Shown: positions 14,217 to 22,733 of the stretch, in pieces
How positions within the stretch are numbered: position 1 is the first letter of the stretch
Layout: the number at the start of each line of letters is the position of its first letter
Source: Planctomycetota bacterium
GTDB taxonomy: Bacteria > Planctomycetota > JAJSAM01 > JAJVHW01
Direction: 5' to 3'
Assembly: GCA_021414065.1 (NCBI GenBank)
Contig: JAIOPE010000006.1
Coordinates: 1-32,862, forward strand
Length of the DNA stretch: 32,862 bases
The notes under the pieces: model-generated
Told to the model about the DNA's origin: nothing
The model's database searches: none
The model's input: only the letters and a program-made list of their open reading frames with translations
Position numbers and translations under genes: made by a program

Positions 14217-15284
14217 ATGAAGATCCGCTCCGCCATCGCCGCCCTCGCGGTCGTCGTCCTGTCCGTTCCCGTCCTCGCCGCGGACAAGGAGCCGCTCACG
14301 CTCAGCGACGGAGTGACCGGAATGGCGGAGATCCTCGCGACCGACGCCGAGTCCGTGACGGCCAGGTTCGTGCGCAAGGGCGTCGATGTGGAGGCGAAGG
14401 TCCGCGCCATCCGCATGGACCCGATCAGCTTCTACGAGATCCGCCGGGCGCACATGGAGTCCACGGCCGAGAACCACGTGAACCTCGCGATTCACTGCGC
14501 GGAGAACGGCATGCTCCACCAGGCGCGGTTCCAGATGGACATGGCGCGAGCCCTCGACCCCGACATCGAGCAGAAGTTCAAGGACCGGCCGAACCTGATG
14601 GAGGCGATCGCGGCACGGCTGGCCGACGCTGCGAAGCGACTCGTCGCCGACGGACGGCTGCGGGACGCGTACGACGTGGTCCAGGTGCTGGCAACTCGGT
14701 TCACCGAGACGGCAGCAGCGGCGGACGCGTACGCGTCGCTCGACTTGATCGAAACCAAATTGGCCGAACGCGACGCCGCGCGCGTCGCGGCGCGGCAGAA
14801 GAAGGCCGCGGACGCGAAGGACGCAGCAGTTCGCGCTGTCGCTGAGAAACGCGAGGCCGTCGTGGCCGCCCTCGAGAACCAGCGCGCGGGCGCGCAGAAG
14901 CTTGAGAGCCAGGCGCTTCGGCAGCGGAACACCACGAACGCGAAGCATGGCCATGAGGCCGCCGCGGAGGCGTACGCGGCGCTGCTCACCGCCATCGGAA
15001 CGGCGAAGGCAGCCGCCACTGCGGACGCGGACCTCGGCGAGATGATCCGTGAAGTCGAGCGGGTGGTCCGCTCGGAGGGCGCCGATGCGCTGGTGAACGT
15101 CGGGAGCGTGGAACTCGCGCGCTCGAACTTCGATCGCGCCGAAGACGTCGCGAAAGCCGCGCTCGCGGTGGACCCGGGCAGCGCGCGGGCGAGTTCCCTG
15201 CTCGAGTCCGTGGACATCGCGCGCGAGCAGGCCGACGAACTCCGCAATCTGAAGCTCTCCCGCGAACGCCGTCCGACGAAGTAG
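14217..15284 (+). CDS. Secreted helical-repeat (TPR-like) protein
   Basis: The 355-residue protein begins with a clear Sec signal peptide (MKIRSAIAALAVVVLSVPVLA, then ADKE). The early part (about 25-75) is beta-like: LTLSDGVTGMAEILATDAESVTARF. Most of the rest is alanine-rich helix with TPR-like phrases such as NHVNLAIHCAENGMLHQARFQMDMARALDP and, near the end, VELARSNFDRAEDVAKAALAVDPGSARASSLLE. A lysine/alanine-rich coiled-coil stretch lies around 180-240. A periplasmic or surface scaffolding role is likely, but no partner is visible. The ATG was chosen because the signal peptide begins there and AAGGGGA lies upstream. A small hairpin (15340-15355) follows. Confidence 0.75.
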   Translation: MKIRSAIAALAVVVLSVPVLAADKEPLTLSDGVTGMAEILATDAESVTARFVRKGVDVEAKVRAIRMDPISFYEIRRAHMESTAENHVNLAIHCAENGMLHQARFQMDMARALDPDIEQKFKDRPNLMEAIAARLADAAKRLVADGRLRDAYDVVQVLATRFTETAAAADAYASLDLIETKLAERDAARVAARQKKAADAKDAAVRAVAEKREAVVAALENQRAGAQKLESQALRQRNTTNAKHGHEAAAEAYAALLTAIGTAKAAATADADLGEMIREVERVVRSEGADALVNVGSVELARSNFDRAEDVAKAALAVDPGSARASSLLESVDIAREQADELRNLKLSRERRPTK

Positions 15285-15339
15285 CGCTCCGAGCGGCGTG
15301 ACGGTCCGACGCCTGGCGCGGGCGGCGGAGGGTCGCGAT

Positions 15340-15355
15340 CGTCGGCGGGCCGACG
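15340..15355. terminator. Short hairpin between converging genes
   Basis: CGTCGG and CCGACG form a 6-bp stem with a CGGG loop, about 55 bases after the helical-repeat gene. A second small stem, GTTGC/GCAAC around GTGA, follows at about 15373-15386. Confidence 0.4.
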
Positions 15356-15436
15356 GTCTCCGTCGCAGGCGGCCGTTGCGTGAGCAACCACGCCGACGTC
15401 TCCACGCGGTCGGCGGCGCGGGAGTTCGGGACGCGC

Positions 15437-15853
15437 TCAGCGAGGCGCGACCGACTCCGCCGCACCTGGATCGCTGCCACGCGCGGGCTCGACGTCCGCG
15501 CCCACGCCGCCGTTGACGCCGCCGTCCGAACGATCCAGCGCCCACGGCACGAGGCCCATCGCCGCGTGGATTGCAGCCGTACCGTGCGAGCGAATGCGGA
15601 GTCGCCCGAGCACGATCCCGCGGCCGTCGGCCCCCATCGTCGTGCGCGGGTCTCCGCACACCGGGCAGCCCGGCACGGCGGCGTCGCGCGCTGAGCTGCA
15701 GCCCGGCACGAAAGCGAGCGCGGTCAGCAGCACCCCGGCCGCCACGGACGATCGGAGGTCCAACCGACGCGGACACGACCGAGCGATGCGAAGAATCGAC
15801 ACCGGCGCGCCGATCGCGCCCGCATCGTCCTCAGAACTCCGCAGTCGGCGCAT
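15437..15853 (-). CDS. Small putative lipoprotein with a CPVCG motif
   Basis: The frame encodes up to 138 residues. A hydrophobic stretch VAAGVLLTALAFVPGC ends in a plausible lipobox cysteine, followed by PGCPVCGDPRT, a CxxC pair that could bind a metal or form a disulfide. The rest (GRGIVLGRLRIRSHGTAAIHAAMGLVPWALDRSD) is not recognised. The true start may be downstream of the first ATG, at an in-frame GTG or TTG closer to the hydrophobic stretch, because the first 30 residues do not look like a signal peptide. No strong ribosome site is seen. It could still be a chance frame; the lipobox is the main support. Confidence 0.45.
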   Translation of the reverse strand: MRRLRSSEDDAGAIGAPVSILRIARSCPRRLDLRSSVAAGVLLTALAFVPGCSSARDAAVPGCPVCGDPRTTMGADGRGIVLGRLRIRSHGTAAIHAAMGLVPWALDRSDGGVNGGVGADVEPARGSDPGAAESVAPR

Positions 15854-15882
15854 CTGCGCGGACTGGGAGCATCCGCCGTGCC

Positions 15883-15909
15883 GCGCTCGTTGCGCTCGTT
15901 GCGCTCGTT
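15883..15909. repeat. Three tandem 9-bp units
   Basis: GCGCTCGTT occurs three times in direct succession between the small lipoprotein gene and the lipase-like gene. It is a short tandem repeat open to slippage; no function is evident. Confidence 0.7.
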
Positions 15910-15937
15910 GCGCCGAGCGCGGCGCCCCGCTGCCGAG

Positions 15938-17761
15938 CTACCGCCCGCAGGCCTTCAGATGCACGTGAAGGACGCGGCGTATCTCCGCGACCGTCCCCGG
16001 GTGCCCCTGGCACGAGTGGTCGTTGTGCACGATCACCTCCGAGCGAGCCTCCTCGAGGTGCGCGGACTTCGCGAGGACCACGCCGTCGTCGCCCTCCGCG
16101 ATTCCCCCCCCGCCGTCGATCGCCACGACGGAGTGCATCGGGATCGTGATGCTCGGCAGCGTGTCGCCGAGTGTCGCGATGAACGACGACTCCGGGTTCA
16201 TGTCCGCCACGGCCGTGGAGAAGTTCTGAAGGTTGATCCCGCCCGCACCGACCGCGGCGCGCGCGAGTCGCCCCGCGCCCCGCGCCACAGCCGACGGCAC
16301 GGAGACGAGACTCGCGCCGAGCTTGCCGATCCAGTTCCCGGCGACGTGGCTGCCGCGGTGCGGCGTGGCCACGAAGATGAGCCGCTGGACGTACGGAGAC
16401 GGCTCGAAGAAGAACACGGGGCGTATGTACCGACGCGCGGAGTCGGTCAGATCGACGTCGTCGAATGGCTTGTCGGACACCGTCTTCCAGAAGTGGTCGC
16501 CGCTCGCAGTGCCCATGAGTCGCGTGAGCAGGCCACCCTGACTGTGACCGATGACGACCATCTGTCGCAGCGCGGCATCCTTGCCCTCGGGGTCCACGTC
16601 TTTCACGACGCGTTCGATGCCGCGGCGGAGGCCCGCAGCCGACACGAGGATCGGCTGACCGGAACCGTACTCGTAGATCCAGAACTGGCAGTTCGCGGCG
16701 AGGTAGCCGTCGTCGTGCATCTCGTTCAGCAACTCGGCCCAACGAGCCGGACTCGACGCGGTGCCGTGGACGAGCACCACGGGGATGCGCCCCGGCTCGT
16801 ACGGCTCGGTCATCGTGACCGCGCTCTCGACGTCGGTGCCGTCGGTGTCGAGGAACGCCGACACCTCTTTCTCCCACGGCTTCTTCTCGTCGAGTTCGAT
16901 CGCGAGCGGCGCGGTGACGTCGAACTCGATCGGCACGGTCGTTCCGCGGACTTGGACATCGCGCGCGCCATTCGGCCGGAAGAACTCCACGCGCCCCTTC
17001 AAGCCGTCTTTGCCGGCGTCTTCGACCTCACCCTCCACCTGGAGGAACGCGGTCACGGCGAGCGCGGAACCCGACGCCAGGTGCGCGCGGCGTTCGGCTC
17101 GCATCGTTCCGTCTTTCCGTCGCGCCACGAGCGGCGCGCCCACGCCGGAACGCACGGCCCTCGTCCGGAAGCCGGTGAGCTCCAGCTCGGCCGCCGGTCG
17201 CAGGTCGTCGTACGCAAACCCCTGGACGTGCATGGGCAGTCGCGGCACGTCGATCTCGATCGACCCGACGGGAAGCTCCACGCGCCCCGCCTGCGGCACG
17301 AACTCGCCGTCGGAGTCGCTGAACGCCCGAGCGAGAGCCACGCCGTTCACGTCGCACGCGCGGCGGAACCGGCGCCGGAAGGGACCGGGAAGGGGCTCGG
17401 GTCCGCCGCCGAAGAGGAACAGGTGCGCGTACACAGCCGAAGCGACGAAGAGTGAACGGTCCCCGGTGCGTTCGGCAGCGAGATAGGAGAGCTCGGCCAA
17501 CGCGTAGAGCCGCTCGCGACGGTCACCCTCCAGCGACAACTCGTGCAACTTCCGGAGCGCTGCGACCGGCTCGCGGTCGAACGTCTCCACCAAGTCCGCA
17601 CGCGCGAGCGTCACCGCAGCGTCGCTGCTCATCGCCTCTTCGTTCAGGGCGTAGGCGTTGATGGTGCGGTACACGTCACGCGGATCGGCAGGCCGGACGC
17701 TCACCGGCGCCGCGCACGCAACCAGTGCCAGGGTCAGGACCGCGAGAGATTTGCGCTTCAT
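15938..17761 (-). CDS. Lipase-like alpha/beta-hydrolase lipoprotein
   Basis: The 607-residue protein has a lipoprotein signal with lipobox LVAC (Cys16). Residues about 25-300 form a long N-terminal part without a known motif (MHVQGFAYDDLRPAAELELTGF). The hydrolase fold begins near residue 325: VVLVHGTASSPARW is the oxyanion-hole strand, and GHSQGG holds the likely nucleophile Ser407. GDDG (about 558-561) is a candidate acid, and NDHSCQGHP (His582) the likely catalytic histidine. The family hydrolyses esters; the substrate is unknown, and an outer-membrane or periplasmic site is likely. The ATG is preceded by TAACCT with a six-base spacer and no Shine-Dalgarno sequence. It lies 77 bases after arsC on the same strand but probably has its own promoter. 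Confidence 0.85.
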   Translation of the reverse strand: MKRKSLAVLTLALVACAAPVSVRPADPRDVYRTINAYALNEEAMSSDAAVTLARADLVETFDREPVAALRKLHELSLEGDRRERLYALAELSYLAAERTGDRSLFVASAVYAHLFLFGGGPEPLPGPFRRRFRRACDVNGVALARAFSDSDGEFVPQAGRVELPVGSIEIDVPRLPMHVQGFAYDDLRPAAELELTGFRTRAVRSGVGAPLVARRKDGTMRAERRAHLASGSALAVTAFLQVEGEVEDAGKDGLKGRVEFFRPNGARDVQVRGTTVPIEFDVTAPLAIELDEKKPWEKEVSAFLDTDGTDVESAVTMTEPYEPGRIPVVLVHGTASSPARWAELLNEMHDDGYLAANCQFWIYEYGSGQPILVSAAGLRRGIERVVKDVDPEGKDAALRQMVVIGHSQGGLLTRLMGTASGDHFWKTVSDKPFDDVDLTDSARRYIRPVFFFEPSPYVQRLIFVATPHRGSHVAGNWIGKLGASLVSVPSAVARGAGRLARAAVGAGGINLQNFSTAVADMNPESSFIATLGDTLPSITIPMHSVVAIDGGGGIAEGDDGVVLAKSAHLEEARSEVIVHNDHSCQGHPGTVAEIRRVLHVHLKACGR

Positions 17762-17767
17762 GGCGGG

Positions 17768-17773
17768 AGGTTA
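17768..17773 (-). promoter_or_regulatory. -10-like TAACCT box next to the lipase gene start
   Basis: TAACCT is followed by CCCGCC and the ATG. The spacing of six bases fits the leaderless pattern seen at other starts here. Confidence 0.45.
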
Positions 17774-17837
17774 GACCGAGTCGGGGACAGGTCACGACAT
17801 GTCGGCCGGTTCGCCCCACGCCGGAAGACGGACCGGG

Positions 17838-18251
17838 TCAGCCCCGGCAGGGAAGCTCGCGGAGCAACGCCACCACGCGGGCGCGGATCTCGTCGCGGAT
17901 CGGCCGGACGTCGGCCAGGGCGAGCCCTTTCGGATCGGGAACGCGCCAGTCGAGATAGCGCTTGCCCGGGAAGACGGGACACGCGTCGCCGCAGCCCATC
18001 GTGACGACCACATCGGCCGCGCGCACCGCGTCGGGGGTGAGCATCTTCGGGAGCTCGTGCGCGAGGTCAACGCCGATCTCGCGCATCGCCTCGACGACGA
18101 CCGGATGAACGCGCTCTCCCGGCGCGGAGCCGGCGGAACGCACGCGAACACGGCCCCCGCCCAGCGACTGCGTGAGTGCGGCAGCCATCTGGGACCGGCC
18201 CGCGTTGTGGATGCAGACGAACAGCACCTCCGGCGTGCGGGGCTCAGTCAC
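17838..18251 (-). CDS. arsC: Arsenate reductase, low-molecular-weight phosphatase type
   Basis: The 137-residue enzyme reduces arsenate to arsenite so that the pump next to it can export it. It has the LMW-phosphatase active site CIHNAGRS (nucleophile Cys13, Arg19), the second cysteine pair TMGCGDACP (Cys87 and Cys91) and the VPDP loop. This set fits the thiol-relay arsenate reductases; which partner (thioredoxin or a small thiol) it uses cannot be told. The GTG start at 18249-18251 overlaps the end of arsB by eight bases, so the two are probably translationally coupled. A longer frame upstream lies inside arsB and is not used. Confidence 0.92.
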   Translation of the reverse strand: MTEPRTPEVLFVCIHNAGRSQMAAALTQSLGGGRVRVRSAGSAPGERVHPVVVEAMREIGVDLAHELPKMLTPDAVRAADVVVTMGCGDACPVFPGKRYLDWRVPDPKGLALADVRPIRDEIRARVVALLRELPCRG

Positions 18252-19308
18252 GGGACGCTTCCTCCGGGAACCAGCGCGAGCGGATACGGAGCGAGACACC
18301 CACGAGGGCGATCAACACGGGAACCTCGACCAACGGCCCGATCACCGCCGCGAACGCCGCGCCGTGGCGGATCCCGAACGTGGCGATGGCTACCGCGATC
18401 GCGAGCTCGAAGTTGTTCGACGCAGCGGTGAACGAGAGCGTCGCAGAGTGGCGATAGTCGGCCCCGGCGCGGCGCGAGAGCCAGAACGACACGAAGAACA
18501 TGAGCCCGAAGTACACCGTCAGCGGGAGCGCGACGCGGAGCACGTCGAAGGGGCGCTCGATGATCTGCCGCCCCTGGAACGCGAACATCACCACGATCGT
18601 GAAGAGCAGCGCGACCAGCGTGATCGGGGCGATGCGGGGCACGAACGTGCCGTGGTACCACGCGTCGCCGCGCGCGCGCCGCAGCACGAGGCGGGTGAGC
18701 ATCCCCGCGACGAACGGAATGCCGAGGTAGATCGCAACGCTGATCGCGAGCTCACCGATCGTCACATTCACCGCCGCGCCGTCCAGCCCGAGCCGCGGCG
18801 GCAGCCACGTCGCGAAGAACCACGCGTACAGCGGGAAGAACAGCACCTGGAAGATCGAGTTGAGCGCCACGAGCCCTGCGCAGAACTCGGTGTCGCCGCG
18901 GGCGAGGTCGTTCCACACGATGACCATAGCGATGCAGCGCGCAAGCCCGATGAGGATGAGCCCCAACATGTACTCCGGGCGGTCGGCGAGGAACGCCGCG
19001 GCGATGCCGAACATGAGGAGCGGACCGACGACCCAGTTCTGGACGAGCGACAGCAGCACCACTTTGGGCGCGCTGAAGATGCGGCCGAGCTGCTCGTAGC
19101 GGACCTTCGCGAGCGGCGGGTACATCATCAGGATGAGCCCGATCGCGATCGGGATCGATGTCGTCCCCACGCTCATCCGCTCGAGCGCTTCCGGCACGCC
19201 CGGGAACGCGTGGCCGAGGAAGACGCCGGCCGCCATCGCGAGGAAGATCCAGACCGTGAGGAAACGGTCCAGGAAGGGCAGCGACCTGGTGCAGGTCGGA
19301 TCGCTCAC
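18244..19308 (-). CDS. arsB: ACR3-type arsenite efflux pump
   Basis: The protein of about 354 residues is a ten-helix-type membrane transporter of the ACR3 family, which exports arsenite. Family features include [36 protein letters not shown], the conserved cysteine in [16 protein letters not shown] (Cys125 in this numbering, the metalloid-binding position), and [22 protein letters not shown] at 19306-19308 was chosen as the start; an ATG at 19347 is in frame, but it lies inside an operator-like palindrome and would add 13 residues not typical of the family. It lies between arsR and arsC on the same strand. ACR3 pumps are also called acr3 or arsB in annotation. Confidence 0.92.
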   Translation of the reverse strand: MSDPTCTRSLPFLDRFLTVWIFLAMAAGVFLGHAFPGVPEALERMSVGTTSIPIAIGLILMMYPPLAKVRYEQLGRIFSAPKVVLLSLVQNWVVGPLLMFGIAAAFLADRPEYMLGLILIGLARCIAMVIVWNDLARGDTEFCAGLVALNSIFQVLFFPLYAWFFATWLPPRLGLDGAAVNVTIGELAISVAIYLGIPFVAGMLTRLVLRRARGDAWYHGTFVPRIAPITLVALLFTIVVMFAFQGRQIIERPFDVLRVALPLTVYFGLMFFVSFWLSRRAGADYRHSATLSFTAASNNFELAIAVAIATFGIRHGAAFAAVIGPLVEVPVLIALVGVSLRIRSRWFPEEASRD

Positions 19309-19335
19309 GAGGCACGTCCCATTCGGACGACGTTC

Positions 19336-19351
19336 ATCGACATCCATCGAT
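19336..19351. promoter_or_regulatory. ArsR operator-like palindrome before arsB
   Basis: ATCGACATCCATCGAT is an inverted repeat ATCGA-N6-TCGAT. It matches the palindrome upstream of arsR at 14 of 16 bases. It lies between arsR and the GTG start of arsB, where a repressor could block an internal promoter. Confidence 0.55.
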
Positions 19352-19396
19352 GCGTTAGGCGGCGCGCGGGCCGGTCATGCGGGAGACGCTGCACCG

Positions 19397-19774
19397 TCAG
19401 ACTCCGGAAGCGCAGGCGGCCGGGAGGATCGACGCGAGCGCCGACCGGACACCGGCGGTGCCCTTGGCGTCGCGGGCGTAGTGCGCCCAGATACCACGCC
19501 GGGAGACGGTCACGAGGCCGGCTTCGCGGAGCACCTTCAGGTGGTGCGAGATCGTCGGCTGCTTCAGGTGGAACCGTTCGACGATGTCGCAGACGCAGAT
19601 CGGCTCATCGTGCGCGGAGATCAGTCGCCACATCTCGAGGCGCGTCGGGTCTCCGAGGGCGCGGAAGGCGGCGACGGCCGCACGGGCGTCTGACGCCTTC
19701 ATGCGCCGGACCTTCGGCGGGACGTCGCAGCAGCGTTCGGGAGGCTTGCGGGCGGGCGACTTCCGGGCGGGCAT
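19397..19774 (-). CDS. arsR: ArsR-family metalloregulatory repressor
   Basis: The 125-residue protein is a winged helix-turn-helix repressor of the ArsR/SmtB family. The recognition region LKQPTISHHLKVLREAGLVTVSRRGIWAHYARD is typical. The metalloid site is probably the ICVCDI cysteine pair, perhaps with the N-terminal RCCDVPP cysteines. It would repress the ars operon until arsenite binds. The ATG is preceded by TAGCCT and a seven-base spacer with no Shine-Dalgarno sequence, so the transcript may be leaderless. An ATCGA-N6-TCGAT palindrome lies just upstream of that box, well placed for self-repression. It starts about 40 bases after the pgl stop. Confidence 0.92.
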   Translation of the reverse strand: MPARKSPARKPPERCCDVPPKVRRMKASDARAAVAAFRALGDPTRLEMWRLISAHDEPICVCDIVERFHLKQPTISHHLKVLREAGLVTVSRRGIWAHYARDAKGTAGVRSALASILPAACASGV

Positions 19775-19781
19775 GCCGGGA

Positions 19782-19787
19782 AGGCTA
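19782..19787 (-). promoter_or_regulatory. -10-like TAGCCT box next to arsR
   Basis: TAGCCT lies seven bases before the arsR ATG, downstream of the operator-like palindrome at 19798-19813. Confidence 0.5.
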
Positions 19788-19797
19788 TCTCCAAGAC

Positions 19798-19813
19798 ATC
19801 GACAACGATCGAT
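19798..19813. promoter_or_regulatory. ArsR operator-like palindrome upstream of arsR
   Basis: ATCGACAACGATCGAT is an inverted repeat ATCGA-N6-TCGAT ending at the pgl stop codon. On the minus strand it lies 10 bases upstream of the arsR -10 box, in the -35 region. A 14/16 match lies before arsB. Confidence 0.6.
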
Positions 19814-20503
19814 CTATTCCGAAGCGGCCGCCGCGTCCACGATCCAGGCGGCACGGGCCACGCGCGCGGCAGGCAGCGAGCGATCCCCCGCGAGGATGCG
19901 ACGGAGCGCGGGCCCCTTGTCGGGCCCAGCCACCGCGAACACGATCCGCCGCGCCCCCGCCAGCGCCGGAAACGTCATCGTCACGCGGTCGTGCGGCGCG
20001 ACGGGAGCGCGCGAGGCGACCACGCGCCGCGCGGTCTCGTCGCACGCAGGATCGCCGGGGAACAGCGACAGCGTGTGCCCGTCGGCGCCCATGCCGAGCA
20101 GCACCAAATCGAATGAGCGCCCCTCGGTTTCACGGTCGTAGGCCGCAGCGGCGACGGCGGGCGCGACCTCGCCGCACATGCGGTGGACGTTCGCCGCGGG
20201 GATCGCGACGCGCCGGATCAGTCGCTCCTCCGCCGCGCGGAAGTTCGAGTCCGCGTGGCCGGGCGGCACGCAGCGCTCGTCGCCCCACCACAGGTGGACG
20301 CGGGACCAGGCGGCGCCTGCGGACTCGGCGGCCAGGATCTCGTACGCCCGAAGCGGCGTGCGTCCCCCGGCGAGCACGAGGTGGACCTCGGGTGCGGCGG
20401 CACTGCCCGGGATCACGGCGAGCATCTCGTTCGCAACCGCCCGCGCGAACGCCTCGGCATCGGCGACGACGCGCACGTCGCGGTGCTCCGGCGGTGAAGG
20501 CAA
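19814..20503 (-). CDS. pgl: 6-phosphogluconolactonase
   Basis: The 229-residue enzyme hydrolyses 6-phosphogluconolactone in the oxidative pentose phosphate pathway in the cytoplasm. Family motifs are present: LVLAGGRTPLRAYEILA, VHLWWGDERCVPPGHADSNF and LVLLGMGADGHTLSLFPG. The start is taken as a TTG at 20501-20503, two bases after the moaA stop; a GTG further in (before RVVADAE) is the alternative. The near-contact with moaA points to coupled translation in the nadA-moaA-pgl operon. Length is normal for the family. The grouping with cofactor genes is probably one of shared housekeeping expression, not a shared pathway. Confidence 0.88.
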   Translation of the reverse strand: MPSPPEHRDVRVVADAEAFARAVANEMLAVIPGSAAAPEVHLVLAGGRTPLRAYEILAAESAGAAWSRVHLWWGDERCVPPGHADSNFRAAEERLIRRVAIPAANVHRMCGEVAPAVAAAAYDRETEGRSFDLVLLGMGADGHTLSLFPGDPACDETARRVVASRAPVAPHDRVTMTFPALAGARRIVFAVAGPDKGPALRRILAGDRSLPAARVARAAWIVDAAAASE

Positions 20504-20505
20504 AC

Positions 20506-21549
20506 TCAGCCGCCGATCTGGTGCATCCGTCGGCCGCGCGTGTGGAAGCCCGCGTCGAGACGGTGTCCCGTCGGCTTCGCCGAGACGGCACGGCGCAGGA
20601 TGGAGCGAACGCGGTCGAGGCGCGCGTCTTCTGCGGCGCCGGAGCGCAGCGCCCCGCGGACGTCCATGTCGTCGTCGTGGAGGAGGCAGAGGTGGAAGCG
20701 ACCGTCGGCCGTGAGGCGCATGCGGTTGCAGCCGCCGCAGTACGGCTTCGACACCGGCGAGATGAACCCGACGACGCCACGCGCGCCGGGGATGCGGAAG
20801 TTCTCGCTCTCGTCCGACGCTGACTTCGGCGCAACGGGTTCCAGCCCGCCGAATTCCGACTCGATGCGAGCGCGCGTGTCCACGTTGCTCACGAAGTGCG
20901 TCACGGAGAGGCGCGCTTCGTCGCCCGCGCCGAGCGGCATGAGCTCGATGAACCGGACGTGCCAGTCGCGCTCGATCGTGAGCCGCGCCATGTCGGCGAC
21001 CTCGACGTCGTTCATCCCGCGGACCACGACCGCGTTCAGCTTGATGGGCGTGAGGCCCGCGTCCTCGCAAGCGCGGATGCCGTCGAGGATGCGGTCGGCG
21101 TCGCCGAGGCGCATCACTCTCGGCAGCGTGGTCGCCGAGAGGGAGTCGAGGTGAACGTTCACGCGGCCGAGGCCGGCGTCGCGCAGCGGGCGCGCGAGTT
21201 CCGGCATCCGAAGCGCGTTCGTCGTCATCGCCAGATCGCCGACGCCGGGCACCGACGCGATCCGGCGGACGATGTCCACCACGTCGCGACGCACCGTCGG
21301 TTCGCCGCCCGTGAGGCGGAACTTCCGAAAGCCCACGTCCACCGCGCACCGCACCACAGTCTCGATCTCGGCCGCGGTCAGGACTTCGGGCGTGTCGGCA
21401 GCATCGGCCCGTGAGAGCGGCATGCAGTAGGTGCAGCGGAGGTTGCAGCGGTCCGTGATCGAGAGCCGCAGGTAGTCGATGACGCGGCCGAACTGGTCTT
21501 TCGGACCGGGCGTGACGGTCGCAACCGACGGGCGCGTCTCGTGCTTCAT
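20506..21549 (-). CDS. moaA: GTP 3',8-cyclase, molybdenum cofactor biosynthesis protein A
   Basis: The 347-residue enzyme is a radical SAM protein that turns GTP into 3',8-cyclo-GTP, the first step of molybdopterin synthesis. The N-terminal cluster motif CNLRCTYC (Cys35, 39, 42) binds the SAM cluster. The C-terminal cluster ligands are in PYCGGCNRMRLTADGRFHLCL. The protein ends in GG (RRMHQIGG), the tail known to matter for activity. The ATG at 21547-21549 overlaps the nadA stop in ATGA, and a longer upstream frame inside nadA is rejected for that reason. No moaC or moeA is in the window. Confidence 0.95.
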   Translation of the reverse strand: MKHETRPSVATVTPGPKDQFGRVIDYLRLSITDRCNLRCTYCMPLSRADAADTPEVLTAAEIETVVRCAVDVGFRKFRLTGGEPTVRRDVVDIVRRIASVPGVGDLAMTTNALRMPELARPLRDAGLGRVNVHLDSLSATTLPRVMRLGDADRILDGIRACEDAGLTPIKLNAVVVRGMNDVEVADMARLTIERDWHVRFIELMPLGAGDEARLSVTHFVSNVDTRARIESEFGGLEPVAPKSASDESENFRIPGARGVVGFISPVSKPYCGGCNRMRLTADGRFHLCLLHDDDMDVRGALRSGAAEDARLDRVRSILRRAVSAKPTGHRLDAGFHTRGRRMHQIGG

Positions 21550-22601
21550 GCCGAGATCTCGAGCATCCGCTGGACGGAGCGCAGCGCCTTCACGCGCGTC
21601 TCCTCCGGCACGTCCACCTGCGGTTTCAGGTCCCGGATGCAGAGGAAGAGTTTCTCCAGCGTGTTCAGCTTCATGTGCGGACACACGGCGCAGGCGCAGC
21701 CGTGCTCCGGCTGCGACGGCAGCACCGCGCCGCCCGACGACTTCGGCCCCGCGACGGGCACGGTCGCGAACGTCTCGCGACCGAGCACGTTGCTGCGCGA
21801 CGGCGCGAGCGGGATGACCTTCGCCCCCGGCACGGCCCTCTCGATGCCGTGGATGATCCCCGACTCGGTCGCGAGGATGTACGTCGCCGAAGGGTCCTGC
21901 TTCACGCGGTCGATCAGCTTCGTCGTGGAGCCCGTGAACTCCGCCATCTCGAGCACTTCGTCAGGGCACTCCGGGTGTGCGATGAGGATCGCGCCGGGGT
22001 AACGGTCGAGAAGCGCCTGGACGTTCTCCACGGTGAAGGCGTCGTGGACCATGCAGCGGCCGGGCCAGAGGGTCATGGCGCGGCCCGTCTGCCGCATCAC
22101 GTAGCGCCCGAGATGCTCGTCGGGAGCGAACAGGATCGGTGTGGTCGCGGGTACGGAGCGCACGACCTTCTCGGCGTTGCTCGACGTGCAGATGATGTCG
22201 GAGAGCGCCTTCACCGCGGCCGAGCAGTTGATGTAGCTGATGACCACGTGCCCCGGGTGCGCCTTCACCCACGCCTCGAACTGAGGCGCCGGCGCGCTCT
22301 CTTCAAGACTGCACCCCGCCGCCATGTCGGGGATGACGACCGTCTTGCCGGGGTTCAGGATCTTCGCCGTCTCGGCCATGAAATGAACGCCAGCGAAGGC
22401 GATCACGTCGGCGTTCGTCTTCGCCGCCGCCTGCGAGAGCTGGAGGCTGTCGCCGACGAAGTCCGCGACGTCCTGGATGGCGCCGTCCTGGTAGTAGTGC
22501 GCGAGGATCACTGCGTTGCGCTCGCGAGCAACGCGTTTGATCGCAGCGACGAGTTCGTCCTGCGTGCGGGGTTCACGGACCGACGGGGAGATGGCGCTCA
22601 T
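21546..22601 (-). CDS. nadA: Quinolinate synthase A
   Basis: The 351-residue enzyme condenses iminoaspartate with dihydroxyacetone phosphate to quinolinate in NAD synthesis, using one [4Fe-4S] cluster. Cluster ligands fit the family: Cys97 in MAAGCSLEE, Cys212 in HPECPDE, and one of the HGCACAVCPHMK group (Cys302, 304, 307, a CxCxxC array). The substrate motifs AHYYQ near residue 35 and GDSLQLS near 50 are present. It is first in the operon with moaA (ATGA overlap) and pgl. The ATG is preceded by TATCCT with an eight-base spacer and no Shine-Dalgarno sequence. No nadB or nadC is in the window. Confidence 0.95.
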   Translation of the reverse strand: MSAISPSVREPRTQDELVAAIKRVARERNAVILAHYYQDGAIQDVADFVGDSLQLSQAAAKTNADVIAFAGVHFMAETAKILNPGKTVVIPDMAAGCSLEESAPAPQFEAWVKAHPGHVVISYINCSAAVKALSDIICTSSNAEKVVRSVPATTPILFAPDEHLGRYVMRQTGRAMTLWPGRCMVHDAFTVENVQALLDRYPGAILIAHPECPDEVLEMAEFTGSTTKLIDRVKQDPSATYILATESGIIHGIERAVPGAKVIPLAPSRSNVLGRETFATVPVAGPKSSGGAVLPSQPEHGCACAVCPHMKLNTLEKLFLCIRDLKPQVDVPEETRVKALRSVQRMLEISA

Positions 22602-22609
22602 CCGGCCGG

Positions 22610-22615
22610 AGGATA
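22610..22615 (-). promoter_or_regulatory. -10-like TATCCT box next to nadA
   Basis: TATCCT lies eight bases before the nadA ATG; the same hexamer precedes the SRAP gene and the six-helix membrane protein gene. Confidence 0.5.
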
Positions 22616-22686
22616 CCCGCCGCGCCCCGTCGAGGAGAGATCGGCTCCGCGGCGGACCTGACCTGCGTCAATCCGCGGAATCGAGA

Positions 22687-22711
22687 GGCCGGGGCGGAAG
22701 CCGCCCCGGCC
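22687..22711 (-). terminator. Hairpin terminator of the PhoX-like gene
   Basis: GGCCGGGGCGG and CCGCCCCGGCC form a perfect 11-bp stem around AAG, about 20 bases after the stop of the PhoX-like gene and before the nadA promoter region. There is no U-tract. Confidence 0.7.
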
Positions 22712-22733
22712 TGGAGATGCAACGCTTCCGATG

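Noticed and set aside
15987..15998. GCGACCGTCCCC, matching the core of REP copy B
   Set aside because: It lies inside the lipase coding sequence near its C-terminus and lacks the ACGAACTC tail, so it is probably coincidence.
19309..19347. ATG at 19347 as start of arsB
   Set aside because: It lies inside the ATCGA-N6-TCGAT palindrome and adds residues not typical of ACR3 proteins; the GTG at 19308 fits better. It remains possible.
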